Source: a virus. From it: DNA of 32,352 nucleotides. The notes below the pieces were generated by a model, which was not told the origin of the DNA, searched no databases, and worked only from the letters and a program-made list of their open reading frames with translations. A program made the position numbers and the translations under genes. The stretch spans positions 1 through 32,352 of IMG/VR virus record IMGVR_UViG_3300028596_000044. The stretch is one strand, 5' to 3'. Every line of letters begins with the position of its first letter. Positions within the stretch are counted from its first letter, which is position 1. Shown piece by piece: positions 1-7,129 of this stretch.

Positions 1-534
1 CGACTCCTGCACAGCCTGGCGACGGCCCTCGGCGATACGCGAGCCAGCACCCGTGCCGAAGCCGTGCACGAAGGAGCGACGCTTCTTCTCCTGCTCGTAG
101 TTCGAGAGGTAGCTGAGGCCCTCCTTGTGCTCCTTCCACCAGTTCCGCACGGCGACCATCGCCTGGAGCTGGAGGGAGCGGATGAGGATCTCAGCCTGCT
201 CGACGTCCGACTCGAAGCCGACGAGGTAGAAGGAGAAGACCTTACCCTTGCCGCCAGTGTACTGCATGGCGCGGAGGGTGCCGAGGCCCCAGACGACCGA
301 GGAGCACATGTGGAGCATCTCGCCCCGGTAGGCACCGGTGAAGTCGATGCGCTTCTCGACGATCTTCTCGCCCTGCTTGCCCTCCTTGGCGCGGCGCTCG
401 TCGATGACCGCCTGGTCGATCGAGTACTTGATCATGAGCTTCGACGCGGCCTCGAGGAGCGCCTGTGCTTCCTCGGGGGTCGTGCTCTCCGCCTTCGCGA
501 GAAGCTGGGCGATGAGGTCGATCTTCTTTTCCAT
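1..534 (-). CDS. DUF2786 domain protein (C-terminus beyond the left edge)
   Basis: Read on the minus strand from ATG at 534, the frame stays open to the window edge (178 codons, no stop), so the gene is partial. The N-terminus MEKKIDLIAQLLAKAEST followed by PEEAQALLEAASKLMIKY fits the DUF2786 family, whose signature is an EEA...A..LM.KY helix pair. DUF2786 proteins are common in phages and actinobacteria; their biochemical role is not established. A GGAG ribosome-binding site lies 8 bases before the ATG, behind a CA-rich leader shared with two other minus-strand genes and a TTTGCG/TAAACT promoter. It is the last visible gene of the leftward unit. Family assignment is from pattern recognition only. 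Confidence 0.8.
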   Translation of the reverse strand, partial: MEKKIDLIAQLLAKAESTTPEEAQALLEAASKLMIKYSIDQAVIDERRAKEGKQGEKIVEKRIDFTGAYRGEMLHMCSSVVWGLGTLRAMQYTGGKGKVFSFYLVGFESDVEQAEILIRSLQLQAMVAVRNWWKEHKEGLSYLSNYEQEKKRRSFVHGFGTGAGSRIAEGRRQAVQES

Positions 535-571
535 GATAGCCTCCTCAGGCTGTGGTGTGTTGGTAAGTTCA

Positions 572-602
572 AGTTTAGCACGGGGTTGAGGTTGAGCGCA
601 AA
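572..602 (-). promoter_or_regulatory. Promoter of the DUF2786 gene, TTTGCG-N19-TAAACT
   Basis: On the minus strand TTTGCG (602-597) and TAAACT (577-572) are separated by 19 bp. The downstream leader TACCAACACACCAC ends in a GGAG site before the ATG at 534. The same two boxes precede several other genes here. The promoter is embedded in a large inverted repeat (573-626). Confidence 0.65.
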
Positions 603-626
603 CCCAAACTCAACCCCACGCTAAAC
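573..626. repeat. 18-bp inverted repeat enclosing a promoter
   Basis: The arms 573-590 and 609-626 are inverted copies of CTCAACCCC..GCTAAAC with two mismatches. In minus-strand RNA both mismatches become G-U pairs, so the stem is fully paired around an 18-nt loop. The repeat starts just after the stop codon of the gene at 628-966 and covers both boxes of the next promoter. It may terminate upstream transcription, act as an operator, or both. No U-tract follows it. Confidence 0.6.
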
Positions 627-627
627 C

Positions 628-966
628 CTACTGGCCGTGCTTCTCGATGTAGTCGAACACCGACTGCAGGTCGGGCTCAGCGGCGACCGTGTAGTCGCTG
701 ATGAGGTCCCACTCGTTGCCGCGGACCAGCATGACCCAGTCGTCGTTCTCGGTGAAGAGCCAGGCCATGTCCAGGTTGAACACCTGCTCGAGCATCTCGC
801 GCTCGTTCTTGACCGAGACGTACTCGCCACCGTCGTAGACCTTGACGACGGGGTTGCCCGCAGCACGGAGCGCGCGGTAGACCTTGCGGGTCAGCTTGGC
901 CTCGACCGGCGATGCGGCGATGGCGTCGTCGATGAACTTCTTGAAGTCGAAGGTGGTGTCGGACAT
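628..966 (-). CDS. Hypothetical phage protein, 112 aa
   Basis: I do not recognise this protein. It is acidic, soluble-looking and without membrane segments, starting MSDTTFDFKKFIDDAIAA and ending FDYIEKHGQ. A longer reading from 1014 exists, but the -10 box AATAAT (1008-1003) lies inside that extension. A GGAGG site sits 6 bases before the ATG at 966, so 966 is the better start. The leader between promoter and ATG closely matches that of the DUF2786 gene, suggesting co-regulation. The gene ends at TAG immediately before the 573-626 inverted repeat. Confidence 0.75.
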   Translation of the reverse strand: MSDTTFDFKKFIDDAIAASPVEAKLTRKVYRALRAAGNPVVKVYDGGEYVSVKNEREMLEQVFNLDMAWLFTENDDWVMLVRGNEWDLISDYTVAAEPDLQSVFDYIEKHGQ

Positions 967-1002
967 GTTGGCCTCCTCAGGCGGGGTTGTGTCGGTAAGT
1001 TG

Positions 1003-1032
1003 ATTATTGCTCATGCTCGACGCTTCCGCAAA
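1003..1032 (-). promoter_or_regulatory. Promoter of the 628-966 gene, TTTGCG-N18-AATAAT
   Basis: TTTGCG is at 1032-1027 and AATAAT at 1008-1003 on the minus strand, with an 18-bp spacer. It overlaps the 3' end of the upstream gene (1011-1379). The transcript would begin near ACCGACACAACC, the shared leader type, ahead of a GGAGG site. Confidence 0.65.
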
Positions 1033-1379
1033 CCCGTGGTCGACTTTTTCTTCCGAGCCACACTAGACCTAGTGGGCTTAGGAGGCGCGACATCCGCGGT
1101 CGCTGCCAGCAGGTGCCTCTTGAGGCCGATCCAGTCGTCCACGTCCAGTGCCTCGACCGCAGCATCGAGTTCCATCAGGCAGAACACCGACAGCTCGATC
1201 TGCTTGTCCGTCGAGGCGTTCTTGCCCGCGTGAGGACGCATCTTCTGGAGCTTGTGATACTCGTCAGTACGCGCGTGATGTACGGTCTGCACAACTCGAC
1301 TGTGAGTGCGCTCGTAGATCTCAGGGGTCGGCATGTCCAGGACCAGGTCGACGATCTCGACAGCGGCCAACAGGAGCAT
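1011..1379 (-). CDS. Hypothetical protein with basic C-terminal tail, 122 aa
   Basis: Unrecognised. The N-terminal part is helical (MLLLAAVEIVDLVLDMPTPE), then an acidic helix, then a basic tail rich in K and R (SVARKKKSTTGLRKRRA) that could bind nucleic acid. ATG 1379 has an AGGA motif 9 bases upstream. A TTG overlapping the stop of the upstream gene (position 1397) is an alternative start. Longer readings up to 1667 would run antisense to nothing but overlap the well-formed 1394-1576 gene, so they are rejected. The gene follows 1394-1576 by 14 bases, so translation is probably coupled. Confidence 0.65.
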   Translation of the reverse strand: MLLLAAVEIVDLVLDMPTPEIYERTHSRVVQTVHHARTDEYHKLQKMRPHAGKNASTDKQIELSVFCLMELDAAVEALDVDDWIGLKRHLLAATADVAPPKPTRSSVARKKKSTTGLRKRRA

Positions 1380-1393
1380 GCGCTTGTCCTGGT

Positions 1394-1576
1394 TCAAGAG
1401 ACCCGGACCACAGTCGCCTCGTGCTGGATCGTCGCACCACCTTCGCGGGACTGGTAGACGTACCATGAGGCCAGATCCCTGCCTGCCTCGTTGGCGTAGG
1501 TGATTCCCGCTTCCGCAGCGTCCTCGCAGTGTGAGCAGTCGGGGTGCTTCTGCTTGACGGTCCAGCTTTCGGCCAT
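1394..1576 (-). CDS. Small hypothetical protein with CxxC, 60 aa
   Basis: A 60-residue protein starting MAESWTVKQKHPDCSHCEDA. An AGGAGAA ribosome-binding site lies 5 bases before the ATG. The early CSHC pair could bind a metal, but no second pair is visible. It is the first gene of the leftward unit, behind a promoter-like sequence at 1654-1625. Function unknown. Confidence 0.65.
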   Translation of the reverse strand: MAESWTVKQKHPDCSHCEDAAEAGITYANEAGRDLASWYVYQSREGGATIQHEATVVRVS

Positions 1577-1624
1577 GCTGTTCTCCTGTAGTTGTGAGCG
1601 GTCCCCCGAATGGGCCGCGTTGCC

Positions 1625-1654
1625 ATCTTAGCGCATCGTGTGGCCCCAGCACAA
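1625..1654 (-). promoter_or_regulatory. Candidate promoter of the leftward unit, TTGTGC-N18-TAAGAT
   Basis: TTGTGC at 1654-1649 and TAAGAT at 1630-1625 on the minus strand have the same 18-bp spacing as the other promoters here, but a weaker -35. It faces the 1394-1576 gene. A GTGTGGCC copy (1638-1645) lies in the spacer. Confidence 0.45.
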
Positions 1655-1938
1655 CTAGATTATCCAACCCTCCAGACCCTTTTTAGGTAAACGCGCGCGC
1701 ACGCGTATCTTGATATAAAAACACCCTTAGCAACCCGAGCTACTCCGAAGGAGTAAGCGAGGGGAGAAGAGCGGGAAGGTAACACCGGCATCGCCCCGCA
1801 GTCCGACTAACACGGCTCGGCTGCTCTCCCGCACCGTATCCTCGCTCCCGCCTCCGGCGCGCTCGGACACGATGACGCAGTCCGGCGGTCCGTCTAGGTT
1901 GACAGCTTGGCTCGCCGCTGGCAGGAGGTAGTGTCGGG
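1655..1938. other. Non-coding divergent interval; possible cos/pac or origin region
   Basis: With flanking promoters and leaders this is about 400 bases without a convincing gene (1577-1974). It holds an alternating GC tract near 1690-1706, followed at once by an AT-rich stretch (ttgatataaaaacac, about 1711-1725). A short hairpin TACTCC-gaa-GGAGTA and distant inverted copies of AGCGAGG (near 1756 and 1843) follow. A position upstream of the terminase genes is typical of packaging sites, but nothing proves this role. Confidence 0.35.
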
Positions 1939-1968
1939 CTTGCTCACATGGCCGTTGTACGCTAGGCT
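1939..1968 (+). promoter_or_regulatory. Promoter, CTTGCT-N18-TAGGCT, feeding a leaderless start
   Basis: CTTGCT (1939-1944) and TAGGCT (1963-1968) are spaced by 18 bp. The ATG at 1975 follows the -10 by six bases, so the transcript should begin at or next to the start codon. It matches the TTTGCG/TAAACT family less well than the copies at 7082 or 24810. Confidence 0.5.
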
Positions 1969-1974
1969 TGGTGC

Positions 1975-2232
1975 ATGCCCAGCCAGCACCCCAGCAGCGG
2001 CGTCTGCACTCAGCTGATTCACAGTGGAGTCCGTACGCACTCGATGCTGCTCGACCTCGATCTTCCGGTGAGCCTCACGACTCCTGGTGGGGAGGTCTTC
2101 GTCTGGAGCGAAGGTGACATGAAGTACCTGAGCGAGACGGATGGAACCCGCTGGCTGAGCCTCGAGTCCGGGGTCGTGAGTGTCCTTCGGCCGGATGCTC
2201 ACTGGGAGATCTCGGACTCGAGCCTGGGGTGA
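1975..2232 (+). CDS. Hypothetical protein, 85 aa, probably leaderless
   Basis: First rightward gene. The sequence MPSQHPSSGVCTQLIHSG leads into a beta-rich stretch (VFVWSEGDMKYL, WLSLESGVVSVL) that looks like a small folded domain, but I recognise no family. There is no ribosome-binding site before ATG 1975; the ATG lies six bases after a -10-like TAGGCT, consistent with leaderless translation. An internal ATG at 2044 is an alternative start. Confidence 0.55.
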   Translation: MPSQHPSSGVCTQLIHSGVRTHSMLLDLDLPVSLTTPGGEVFVWSEGDMKYLSETDGTRWLSLESGVVSVLRPDAHWEISDSSLG

Positions 2233-2257
2233 ACCCGGCTTCGGCGCTCGTTTGGGG

Positions 2258-2287
2258 CTTGCGTCGAGGCCGGAGTTCAGGCAAGCT
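2258..2287 (+). promoter_or_regulatory. Weak promoter candidate, CTTGCG-N18-CAAGCT
   Basis: CTTGCG (2258-2263) and CAAGCT (2282-2287) have the 18-bp spacing of the promoter family, but the -10 box is poor. It lies in the 110-base gap upstream of the gene at 2343. Confidence 0.25.
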
Positions 2288-2342
2288 TGTCACACGAGCC
2301 ACTGGGGCTCTAGTTCCACACTCACCCGTCCAAGGAGGACAC

Positions 2343-2816
2343 ATGTCAGACATCCGTGAACCGCAGCGACTCGGTCGAGTCCTGGAGGACCTCGAGCACG
2401 GTCAGCTCGGCCAGCGCACTCAGGAGGCTCTCGGGCTTGCTCCGGAGAAGCAGGTGGCTCAGCTGAGGGTCCGCGCAACGTGGCGCGTGATCGATCGCCA
2501 GTGGGCTGAGCTGACGCTCGAGGTCAAGGACCCGATCGTGGACAAGTGGCTCCCGCTGTCGGCCGTCCCGGTTCGTGTGGCCAGACGCTTCAGCGGCAAG
2601 GAAGGCGAGCGTGAGGCTCCCGAGCTGACGGCTGTCGCCTTCCTGCGGAAGGTCCTCGGTCGGGACAAGCAGGTCCGCGTCCTCCGCTTGAGCGGTCAGG
2701 AGGAACGGGTCGGAGCAGGCGTCACCGACTGGCGCTACTGGGCTTGCCTCGCGGCTCCTCTGACGGTAGGCTTGGTCCCCCAGGCCGACGGATCTGTCAC
2801 TGTCATCGGGGTCTAG
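2343..2816 (+). CDS. Hypothetical phage protein, 157 aa
   Basis: Start at ATG 2343 is fixed by AAGGAGG five bases upstream; the 38-residue extension to 2229 is discarded. Starting MSDIREPQRLGRVLEDLEHG, the protein has a helical N-terminus followed by alternating beta strands with many R and V residues (RVRATWRVIDRQWAELTLEV). No membrane segment, cysteine cluster or known motif is seen. It sits just upstream of the terminase small subunit, but a hairpin and a separate promoter intervene, so it need not be a packaging protein. Confidence 0.65.
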   Translation: MSDIREPQRLGRVLEDLEHGQLGQRTQEALGLAPEKQVAQLRVRATWRVIDRQWAELTLEVKDPIVDKWLPLSAVPVRVARRFSGKEGEREAPELTAVAFLRKVLGRDKQVRVLRLSGQEERVGAGVTDWRYWACLAAPLTVGLVPQADGSVTVIGV

Positions 2817-2826
2817 CAGACTCTTC

Positions 2827-2847
2827 GGCCCTACCAGATGTAGGGTC
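2827..2847 (+). terminator. Hairpin after the 2343-2816 gene
   Basis: GGCCCTAC-cagat-GTAGGGTC forms an 8-bp stem with one G-U pair and a 5-nt loop, ten bases after the stop codon. No U-tract follows, so termination is plausible but unproven. Confidence 0.35.
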
Positions 2848-2882
2848 AACTGAACACACCTAGCGGGTCGCCTGAGATTCGG

Positions 2883-2913
2883 TTTGCGCCAGTCTCAGGC
2901 GGTCCGCTATGCT
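2883..2913 (+). promoter_or_regulatory. Late-region promoter upstream of terS, TTTGCG-N19-TATGCT
   Basis: TTTGCG (2883-2888) and TATGCT (2908-2913) precede the ATG at 2921 by seven bases, implying a leaderless or near-leaderless terminase mRNA. Inverted 7-mers CCTGAGA (2871-2877) and TCTCAGG (2893-2899) flank the -35 box and resemble an operator. Confidence 0.6.
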
Positions 2914-2920
2914 TGCGTGT

Positions 2921-3544
2921 ATGCCCAGTACAGACGAGCCGCGTGGAACCGGTCCTCGTCGTCGATGCCAGGCTCTTACCACGAGCGGGTCCCGGTGCCG
3001 TCGCGCAGCAGTCGCCGGATTGACCGTGTGTAAGAGTCATGGTGGGGGCACTGCTGCCAGTCTCCGGGCTTCTCGGCGTTCCCAGGTCCAGGACCAGGTG
3101 AGTCAGCTGTGGGGCATCAGCTCGGAGGCTGGCAGCATCTCTATCGTGGATGAGCTGAACAAGCTCGCTCACAACAAGCTCAGGGATGTCCTGGCTCTTC
3201 GCATTGAGCTGAACATCGACCCGAGCCAGCACATCGGCACTCTCCTGGAGACCAGCGTCGTTGTCGACTACGACATCGAGGGCACGGTCCAGTCGAAGAG
3301 TGGCACGCAGAAGACTCGCACTCGTCGCAGTGGTGTCTCTCCCTGGGTTCAGGAGCTGCACAAGGCAGAGATGGAACTCCTGCAGATCTTCCGTCTGCTG
3401 CATGAGGTTCAGGGTGGAACCGAAGAGGTCGACACCAAGCGACTCCGCATCCAGACGGCTCGTGAGACCGCTCGTCTGCTCAAGGCGTTCCCTGGTCTTC
3501 CCGTCGACGAGGTTGTCGCCTCTGTCACGAAGGCCGCATCATGA
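2921..3544 (+). CDS. terS: Terminase small subunit (probable)
   Basis: The small subunit recognises phage DNA and loads the large terminase for packaging. The N-terminus holds a Cys/His cluster (RRRCQAL..GSRCRR..LTVCKSHGGG, about residues 14-43) of the C-C-C-H-GG type often seen in actinophage small terminases, then helical regions. The position, with an ATGA overlap into the large terminase, is the strongest support. ATG 2921 is chosen over the upstream 2909 start because it lies seven bases after the -10 box and no ribosome-binding site is present. The length (207 aa) suits the family. A DNA-binding protein of other function at this locus is possible but less likely. Confidence 0.7.
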   Translation: MPSTDEPRGTGPRRRCQALTTSGSRCRRAAVAGLTVCKSHGGGTAASLRASRRSQVQDQVSQLWGISSEAGSISIVDELNKLAHNKLRDVLALRIELNIDPSQHIGTLLETSVVVDYDIEGTVQSKSGTQKTRTRRSGVSPWVQELHKAEMELLQIFRLLHEVQGGTEEVDTKRLRIQTARETARLLKAFPGLPVDEVVASVTKAAS

Positions 3545-4947
3545 GCCTCTCGGTCGAGGAAGCTCTCGGCACCTTCAAGGAGTACAGCTTCGAGGAGGTC
3601 GAGGCAGACTTCGAGGTCTTCATGCAGGCGTCTGGCATCCAGGAGTCGGCACTCACGACGGCTCTCATGACGGCCATGCCCGATGACGCACTGGACACTC
3701 CTCTCGGCTGTGTGGCCTACTCCACGCCTCCGCAGGAAGGGAAGACCACGTGGATCGTCCATTACATCGCCTGGCAGCTCATCAGGAACCCGTGGCTCAA
3801 GGTGGTCTACGCGACGTACAGCCAGGCACGTGCGAACGCGGTCTCTCGGCAGATCCGAGGGCTGGTGCGGCAATGGACTCCGCTCGCATCCGGATCGTCT
3901 AACGTCCAGCGCTGGGAGACCAAGGAAGGTGGAGGCCTGCTGGCAGCAGGTCGAGGTTCCGCCATGACGGGCTTCCGCTCTGACTTCACGGTCATCGATG
4001 ACCCCATCAAGGACATGCAGGAGGCTCAGTCCGAGCTGATCCGCGAGACGACCGTCGACTGGTTCTCCTCCGTCGTCCTGACCCGTATGTCGAACCTGTC
4101 CCAGATCGTGGTCATCTGCACCCGCTGGCACAAGGACGACCTCATTGCTCACGTAGTCAAGAGCCTCTCGGCTACGTACACGAACATCCCCGCTCAGGCA
4201 TCGCATGACGACGATGTGCTTGGACGCGAGATCGGGGAATGGCTCCCGTCAGTGCAGAACCGCTCGGAGAAGTCATGGCTGCTCATCAAGAACGCAGTCG
4301 GGACTTACGTGTGGCAGGCACTCTACCAGGGTGACCCTCAGGTCACTGGCGGGGGCTACCTCAACGTCGACAAGATCGACATCCTGCCCGCAGAGAGCGT
4401 CATCTATCAGGACACTCGCACCAGTGCCTTCATGACGCTGGACCGCGCTCTGGTCATCCAGTCCTGGGACCTCACCTTCGGCGACATCGACACGACCGGC
4501 AAGAAGCGCAAGACAGACGGCTCGTATGTGGCTGGCCACGTGTACGTCGTCATCGGGGGCACCAAGTGGATCCTCGTAGACCGCGTGCATGAACGGCTCA
4601 CCTTCACTGAGTCGGTGTCGGCCGTGCTGCGGATGAGTGCCAAGTGGCCCCAGACCTCTCGCATCTACGTCGAGAAGAAGGCGAACGGGGCAGCCATGCT
4701 GAACACCCTTCGCAAGAGGGCCGCGCTGATCCGGCCGGTAGAGCCAGGCGGCAGCAAGGAAGTCCGTGCTCTGGCAGCTCAGCCCACGGTGGACCAGGGG
4801 AACGTCGCATGGCTGGACACGGTCTACGACGAGAAGATGGCCCAGGAGTTCAGGGACTTCCCCTTCGGCAAGCACGACGACGACGTTGACGCCTTCACCC
4901 AGGCTGTGAACAACGGCAAGCAGGACTTCTTCAAGATGGGCTCCTAG
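3541..4947 (+). CDS. terL: Terminase large subunit
   Basis: ATPase-nuclease motor that cuts and packages DNA into the prohead. The Walker A-like segment is STPPQEGKTT (about residues 61-70), Walker B is FTVIDDP (149-155), and the coupling motif is VVICTRWHKDD (190-200). The RNase H-like nuclease follows, with likely metal ligands D310 (IQSWDLTFGD), E378 (IYVEKKANG) and the D447-D450 acidic set in FPFGKHDDDVDAF. At 468 aa it has full family length. The start codon overlaps the terS stop (ATGA). A GTGTGGCC copy at 3710 lies in the codons just before the Walker loop. Confidence 0.95.
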   Translation: MSLSVEEALGTFKEYSFEEVEADFEVFMQASGIQESALTTALMTAMPDDALDTPLGCVAYSTPPQEGKTTWIVHYIAWQLIRNPWLKVVYATYSQARANAVSRQIRGLVRQWTPLASGSSNVQRWETKEGGGLLAAGRGSAMTGFRSDFTVIDDPIKDMQEAQSELIRETTVDWFSSVVLTRMSNLSQIVVICTRWHKDDLIAHVVKSLSATYTNIPAQASHDDDVLGREIGEWLPSVQNRSEKSWLLIKNAVGTYVWQALYQGDPQVTGGGYLNVDKIDILPAESVIYQDTRTSAFMTLDRALVIQSWDLTFGDIDTTGKKRKTDGSYVAGHVYVVIGGTKWILVDRVHERLTFTESVSAVLRMSAKWPQTSRIYVEKKANGAAMLNTLRKRAALIRPVEPGGSKEVRALAAQPTVDQGNVAWLDTVYDEKMAQEFRDFPFGKHDDDVDAFTQAVNNGKQDFFKMGS

Positions 4948-4986
4948 CCCTACCACCAGGCCACACGAGACAGAGAGGACCAGGCC

Positions 4987-6369
4987 ATGACCGAGATGAA
5001 CAAGCTCCAGCAGCATCTGCTGACGCTGAAGAGCCCGACCTTCAGTGCCTACTACAACGGCAAGATGAGCTACACGCTGCACGGCACGGCCTGGAGCACC
5101 TACGTCGAGGAAGCGTTCCCCGACCTCAAGAACATGAACACGTCGGAGAACGTCTTCAAGGCGGTCATCGACCTGTACGCGGAGAACCTCATCCCCCAGT
5201 ACGACGAGCTGCGGGACTTCAGCAACACGGTCGTCCCCCTCCTGTGCCGTGGGGCAGCACCTGTCCTCGTGCTCAAGGACGGCACTCCCAGCTTCCCCGA
5301 GCACTACGAACTCGTGTCCGACGGCAAGTTCAGCATCGCAGCCCTGTTCACCCGCTCGCTGGAGAAGATGGAGGACTACGTCACGTTCGCCTACAGCGAC
5401 GGCCGGACTGAGCTCTTCAAGAAGGACGTGCCGGACGACCTGAGCCCTGCCTCCGAAGAGGGCTGGCAGCACCACGAGAGCCTGACCGGGGCGACCCTGT
5501 TCCGCTTCGCGCTGGACGACAAGGGCTTCGGTGCCAGCCTCGCAGCCCTGCAGGACCGCATCAACCACAACATCATCGACCAGACCGTCGTGGAGGAGAT
5601 GTACGCTCGCCCCTTCTGGTTCCTGATGAACGTGGAGCTTCCGCCGGTGAACCCCTTCCTGCCTGCCACGAGCGAGGCGGTCGAGGAGACCATCAAGGAG
5701 CGTGGAGGCACCGACTCTGCTCCCCGCATGTTCACGACCAGCGGCGAAGGTCCCTTCGGCCAGCTCGAGCCTCCCACGCTGACGGACATGATCACCTATC
5801 ACGACAGCCTGATCGACAAGGTGCCGCTCACCACGGGCATCCCGCAGCACTACTTCAAGCCGGGAGCAGGAACCCCGCCAACTGGTGTGGCCCTCAAGGT
5901 CCTGATGAAGCGCTTCAGCAACCGGATCAGCCGCATCCGTGCCGACATCGAGCCTCAGCTCGAGGAGCTGGCAGCCCTGCTCGGTATCGAGAAGGACGTG
6001 GAGATCGAGCAGCCTAAGAAGACCGACCCCGAGACGGGCGAGGTCATCGAGGTCAAGGAGGAGAAGCCTGAGATGGAGTACGGCTTCTGGAGCACGGATG
6101 ACGATCTCCTGCAGGAGGCCCTGGACGCTCATGGCGTCGCGCTCACCACGATGGGCTACCCGCTGGACTACATCGCCTCTGTTGTGACGCCTGGGGTCGA
6201 CCTGAGCGAATTTGAGGATGACTCCCTCGGTGAGCCGGTCCCGCCTGCACAGGGCGAGGTCCCTGGTGAGCCGGTCGACATGACGGCCACGGGTCAGACT
6301 GGCCTGGTGCCCACGGCTCTGCAGGTCCAGAACTACGAGCAGAACCCCGGACAGCGGAAGCGGGGCTGA
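4987..6369 (+). CDS. Portal protein (SPP1 gp6-like)
   Basis: Forms the dodecameric ring at the unique capsid vertex through which DNA passes and to which the tail attaches. At 460 aa, it has features of SPP1-type portals: an N-terminal helical part with YNGKMSY near residue 20, a central segment (ALDDKGFGASLAALQDRIN), the stretch TTGIPQHYFKPGAGTPPTGVA, and a long helix ending in IEPQLEELAALLGI. The C-terminus is acidic and disordered. It lies between terL and a MuF-like gene, the classic order. A GGCCACAC copy (4959) lies in the leader, and GAGAGGA supplies the ribosome-binding site. Confidence 0.9.
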   Translation: MTEMNKLQQHLLTLKSPTFSAYYNGKMSYTLHGTAWSTYVEEAFPDLKNMNTSENVFKAVIDLYAENLIPQYDELRDFSNTVVPLLCRGAAPVLVLKDGTPSFPEHYELVSDGKFSIAALFTRSLEKMEDYVTFAYSDGRTELFKKDVPDDLSPASEEGWQHHESLTGATLFRFALDDKGFGASLAALQDRINHNIIDQTVVEEMYARPFWFLMNVELPPVNPFLPATSEAVEETIKERGGTDSAPRMFTTSGEGPFGQLEPPTLTDMITYHDSLIDKVPLTTGIPQHYFKPGAGTPPTGVALKVLMKRFSNRISRIRADIEPQLEELAALLGIEKDVEIEQPKKTDPETGEVIEVKEEKPEMEYGFWSTDDDLLQEALDAHGVALTTMGYPLDYIASVVTPGVDLSEFEDDSLGEPVPPAQGEVPGEPVDMTATGQTGLVPTALQVQNYEQNPGQRKRG

Positions 6370-6374
6370 TCTAG

Positions 6375-7046
6375 ATGGCTACCGTCCCCACTGGGAAGCT
6401 GGAGCGAGAGCTGCGTAAGCTGTACGTGAGCTGGGTGGCTGGCCTGCCTCAGCACGAGAACGACATGGAGGCTTACATCGAGTCCTTCCGCGTTCGCAGC
6501 ACGGCTCTCATCCAGCGACTCGGTGGGGACGTAGCCCGCCTGGGTGTCTACCTCGCTGACTTCCCTGCCCCTCGCGAGATCGAGCTGTCGCCCTTCGCAG
6601 GCAAGATCTACAATGAGATGCAGCTCGCAGCGATCCGGGCTAGTGTGGCCACGGGACTCAACGCCAAGGACGCGGCTCGGGCCATGCTGCGGGCAGGACT
6701 GGAGCGGTCGTTCTACAAGCTGACCCGCCTGGCTCGCACCGAGACCGTGTCGGCCTACTGGAAGAACCAGTGGGACAGCACCCGAGGCCTGGACCTGGTC
6801 ATGCTCTGGAGCGTCGAGTTCGGCCCGAGGACCTGTGCCTGGTGCAAGGAGAGGGACGGCATGGTGGTCGAGTATGGCCACATCAGAGACCACCCGAACG
6901 GCCGATGCACCCTGGCTCCTACGTTGCCTAGCAGGGTGCGCTACAAGGGGTCGCTGGACAGGGACGGCAACATCTACTGGGACCCCACGTGGTCCTCACG
7001 AGCTTCTCAGGGCAGCAGCACTGGGACGGCCTTGACGCTCACCTAG
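6375..7046 (+). CDS. MuF-like minor capsid protein
   Basis: The SPP1 gp7/Mu F family assists capsid assembly and DNA ejection. The diagnostic region is near the C-terminus: LTRLARTETVSAYW, then a CxxC (CAWCKERDG) and HPNGRCTLAP, matching the family's conserved C..C...H.NCRC pattern. The length is 223 aa, and the N-terminal half is helical. It starts five bases after the portal stop, with only a weak GGAAG-type site, so translation is probably coupled. The C-terminal tail after the HPNGRC motif is low-complexity S/T-rich. Confidence 0.88.
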   Translation: MATVPTGKLERELRKLYVSWVAGLPQHENDMEAYIESFRVRSTALIQRLGGDVARLGVYLADFPAPREIELSPFAGKIYNEMQLAAIRASVATGLNAKDAARAMLRAGLERSFYKLTRLARTETVSAYWKNQWDSTRGLDLVMLWSVEFGPRTCAWCKERDGMVVEYGHIRDHPNGRCTLAPTLPSRVRYKGSLDRDGNIYWDPTWSSRASQGSSTGTALTLT

Positions 7047-7081
7047 CAACGCTAGGCGACGCGCCGAGGGGAGAATAGGGG

Positions 7082-7111
7082 TTTGCGTCTGCAGGCCTCA
7101 TACGCTAAACT
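7082..7111 (+). promoter_or_regulatory. Promoter before scaffold and capsid, TTTGCG-N18-TAAACT
   Basis: A perfect consensus match: TTTGCG (7082-7087), 18-bp spacer, TAAACT (7106-7111). Transcription should start near 7118, leaving a leader of about 12 nt before ATG 7130. It probably boosts expression of the capsid genes. Confidence 0.75.
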
Positions 7112-7129
7112 ACAGGAAGGGCAGACGAA

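Noticed and set aside
64-624. 186-codon plus-strand ORF at the left end
   Set aside because: Antisense to the DUF2786 gene, which has a promoter, leader and ribosome-binding site.
1011-1667. 218-codon minus-strand reading of the 1011-1379 gene
   Set aside because: Its N-terminal half overlaps the better gene at 1394-1576 and has shadow composition.
4273-6132. 619-codon minus-strand ORF opposite terL and portal
   Set aside because: A GC-rich shadow of real genes; composition (V, L, E, D, R rich without motifs) and lack of start signals mark it as antisense.
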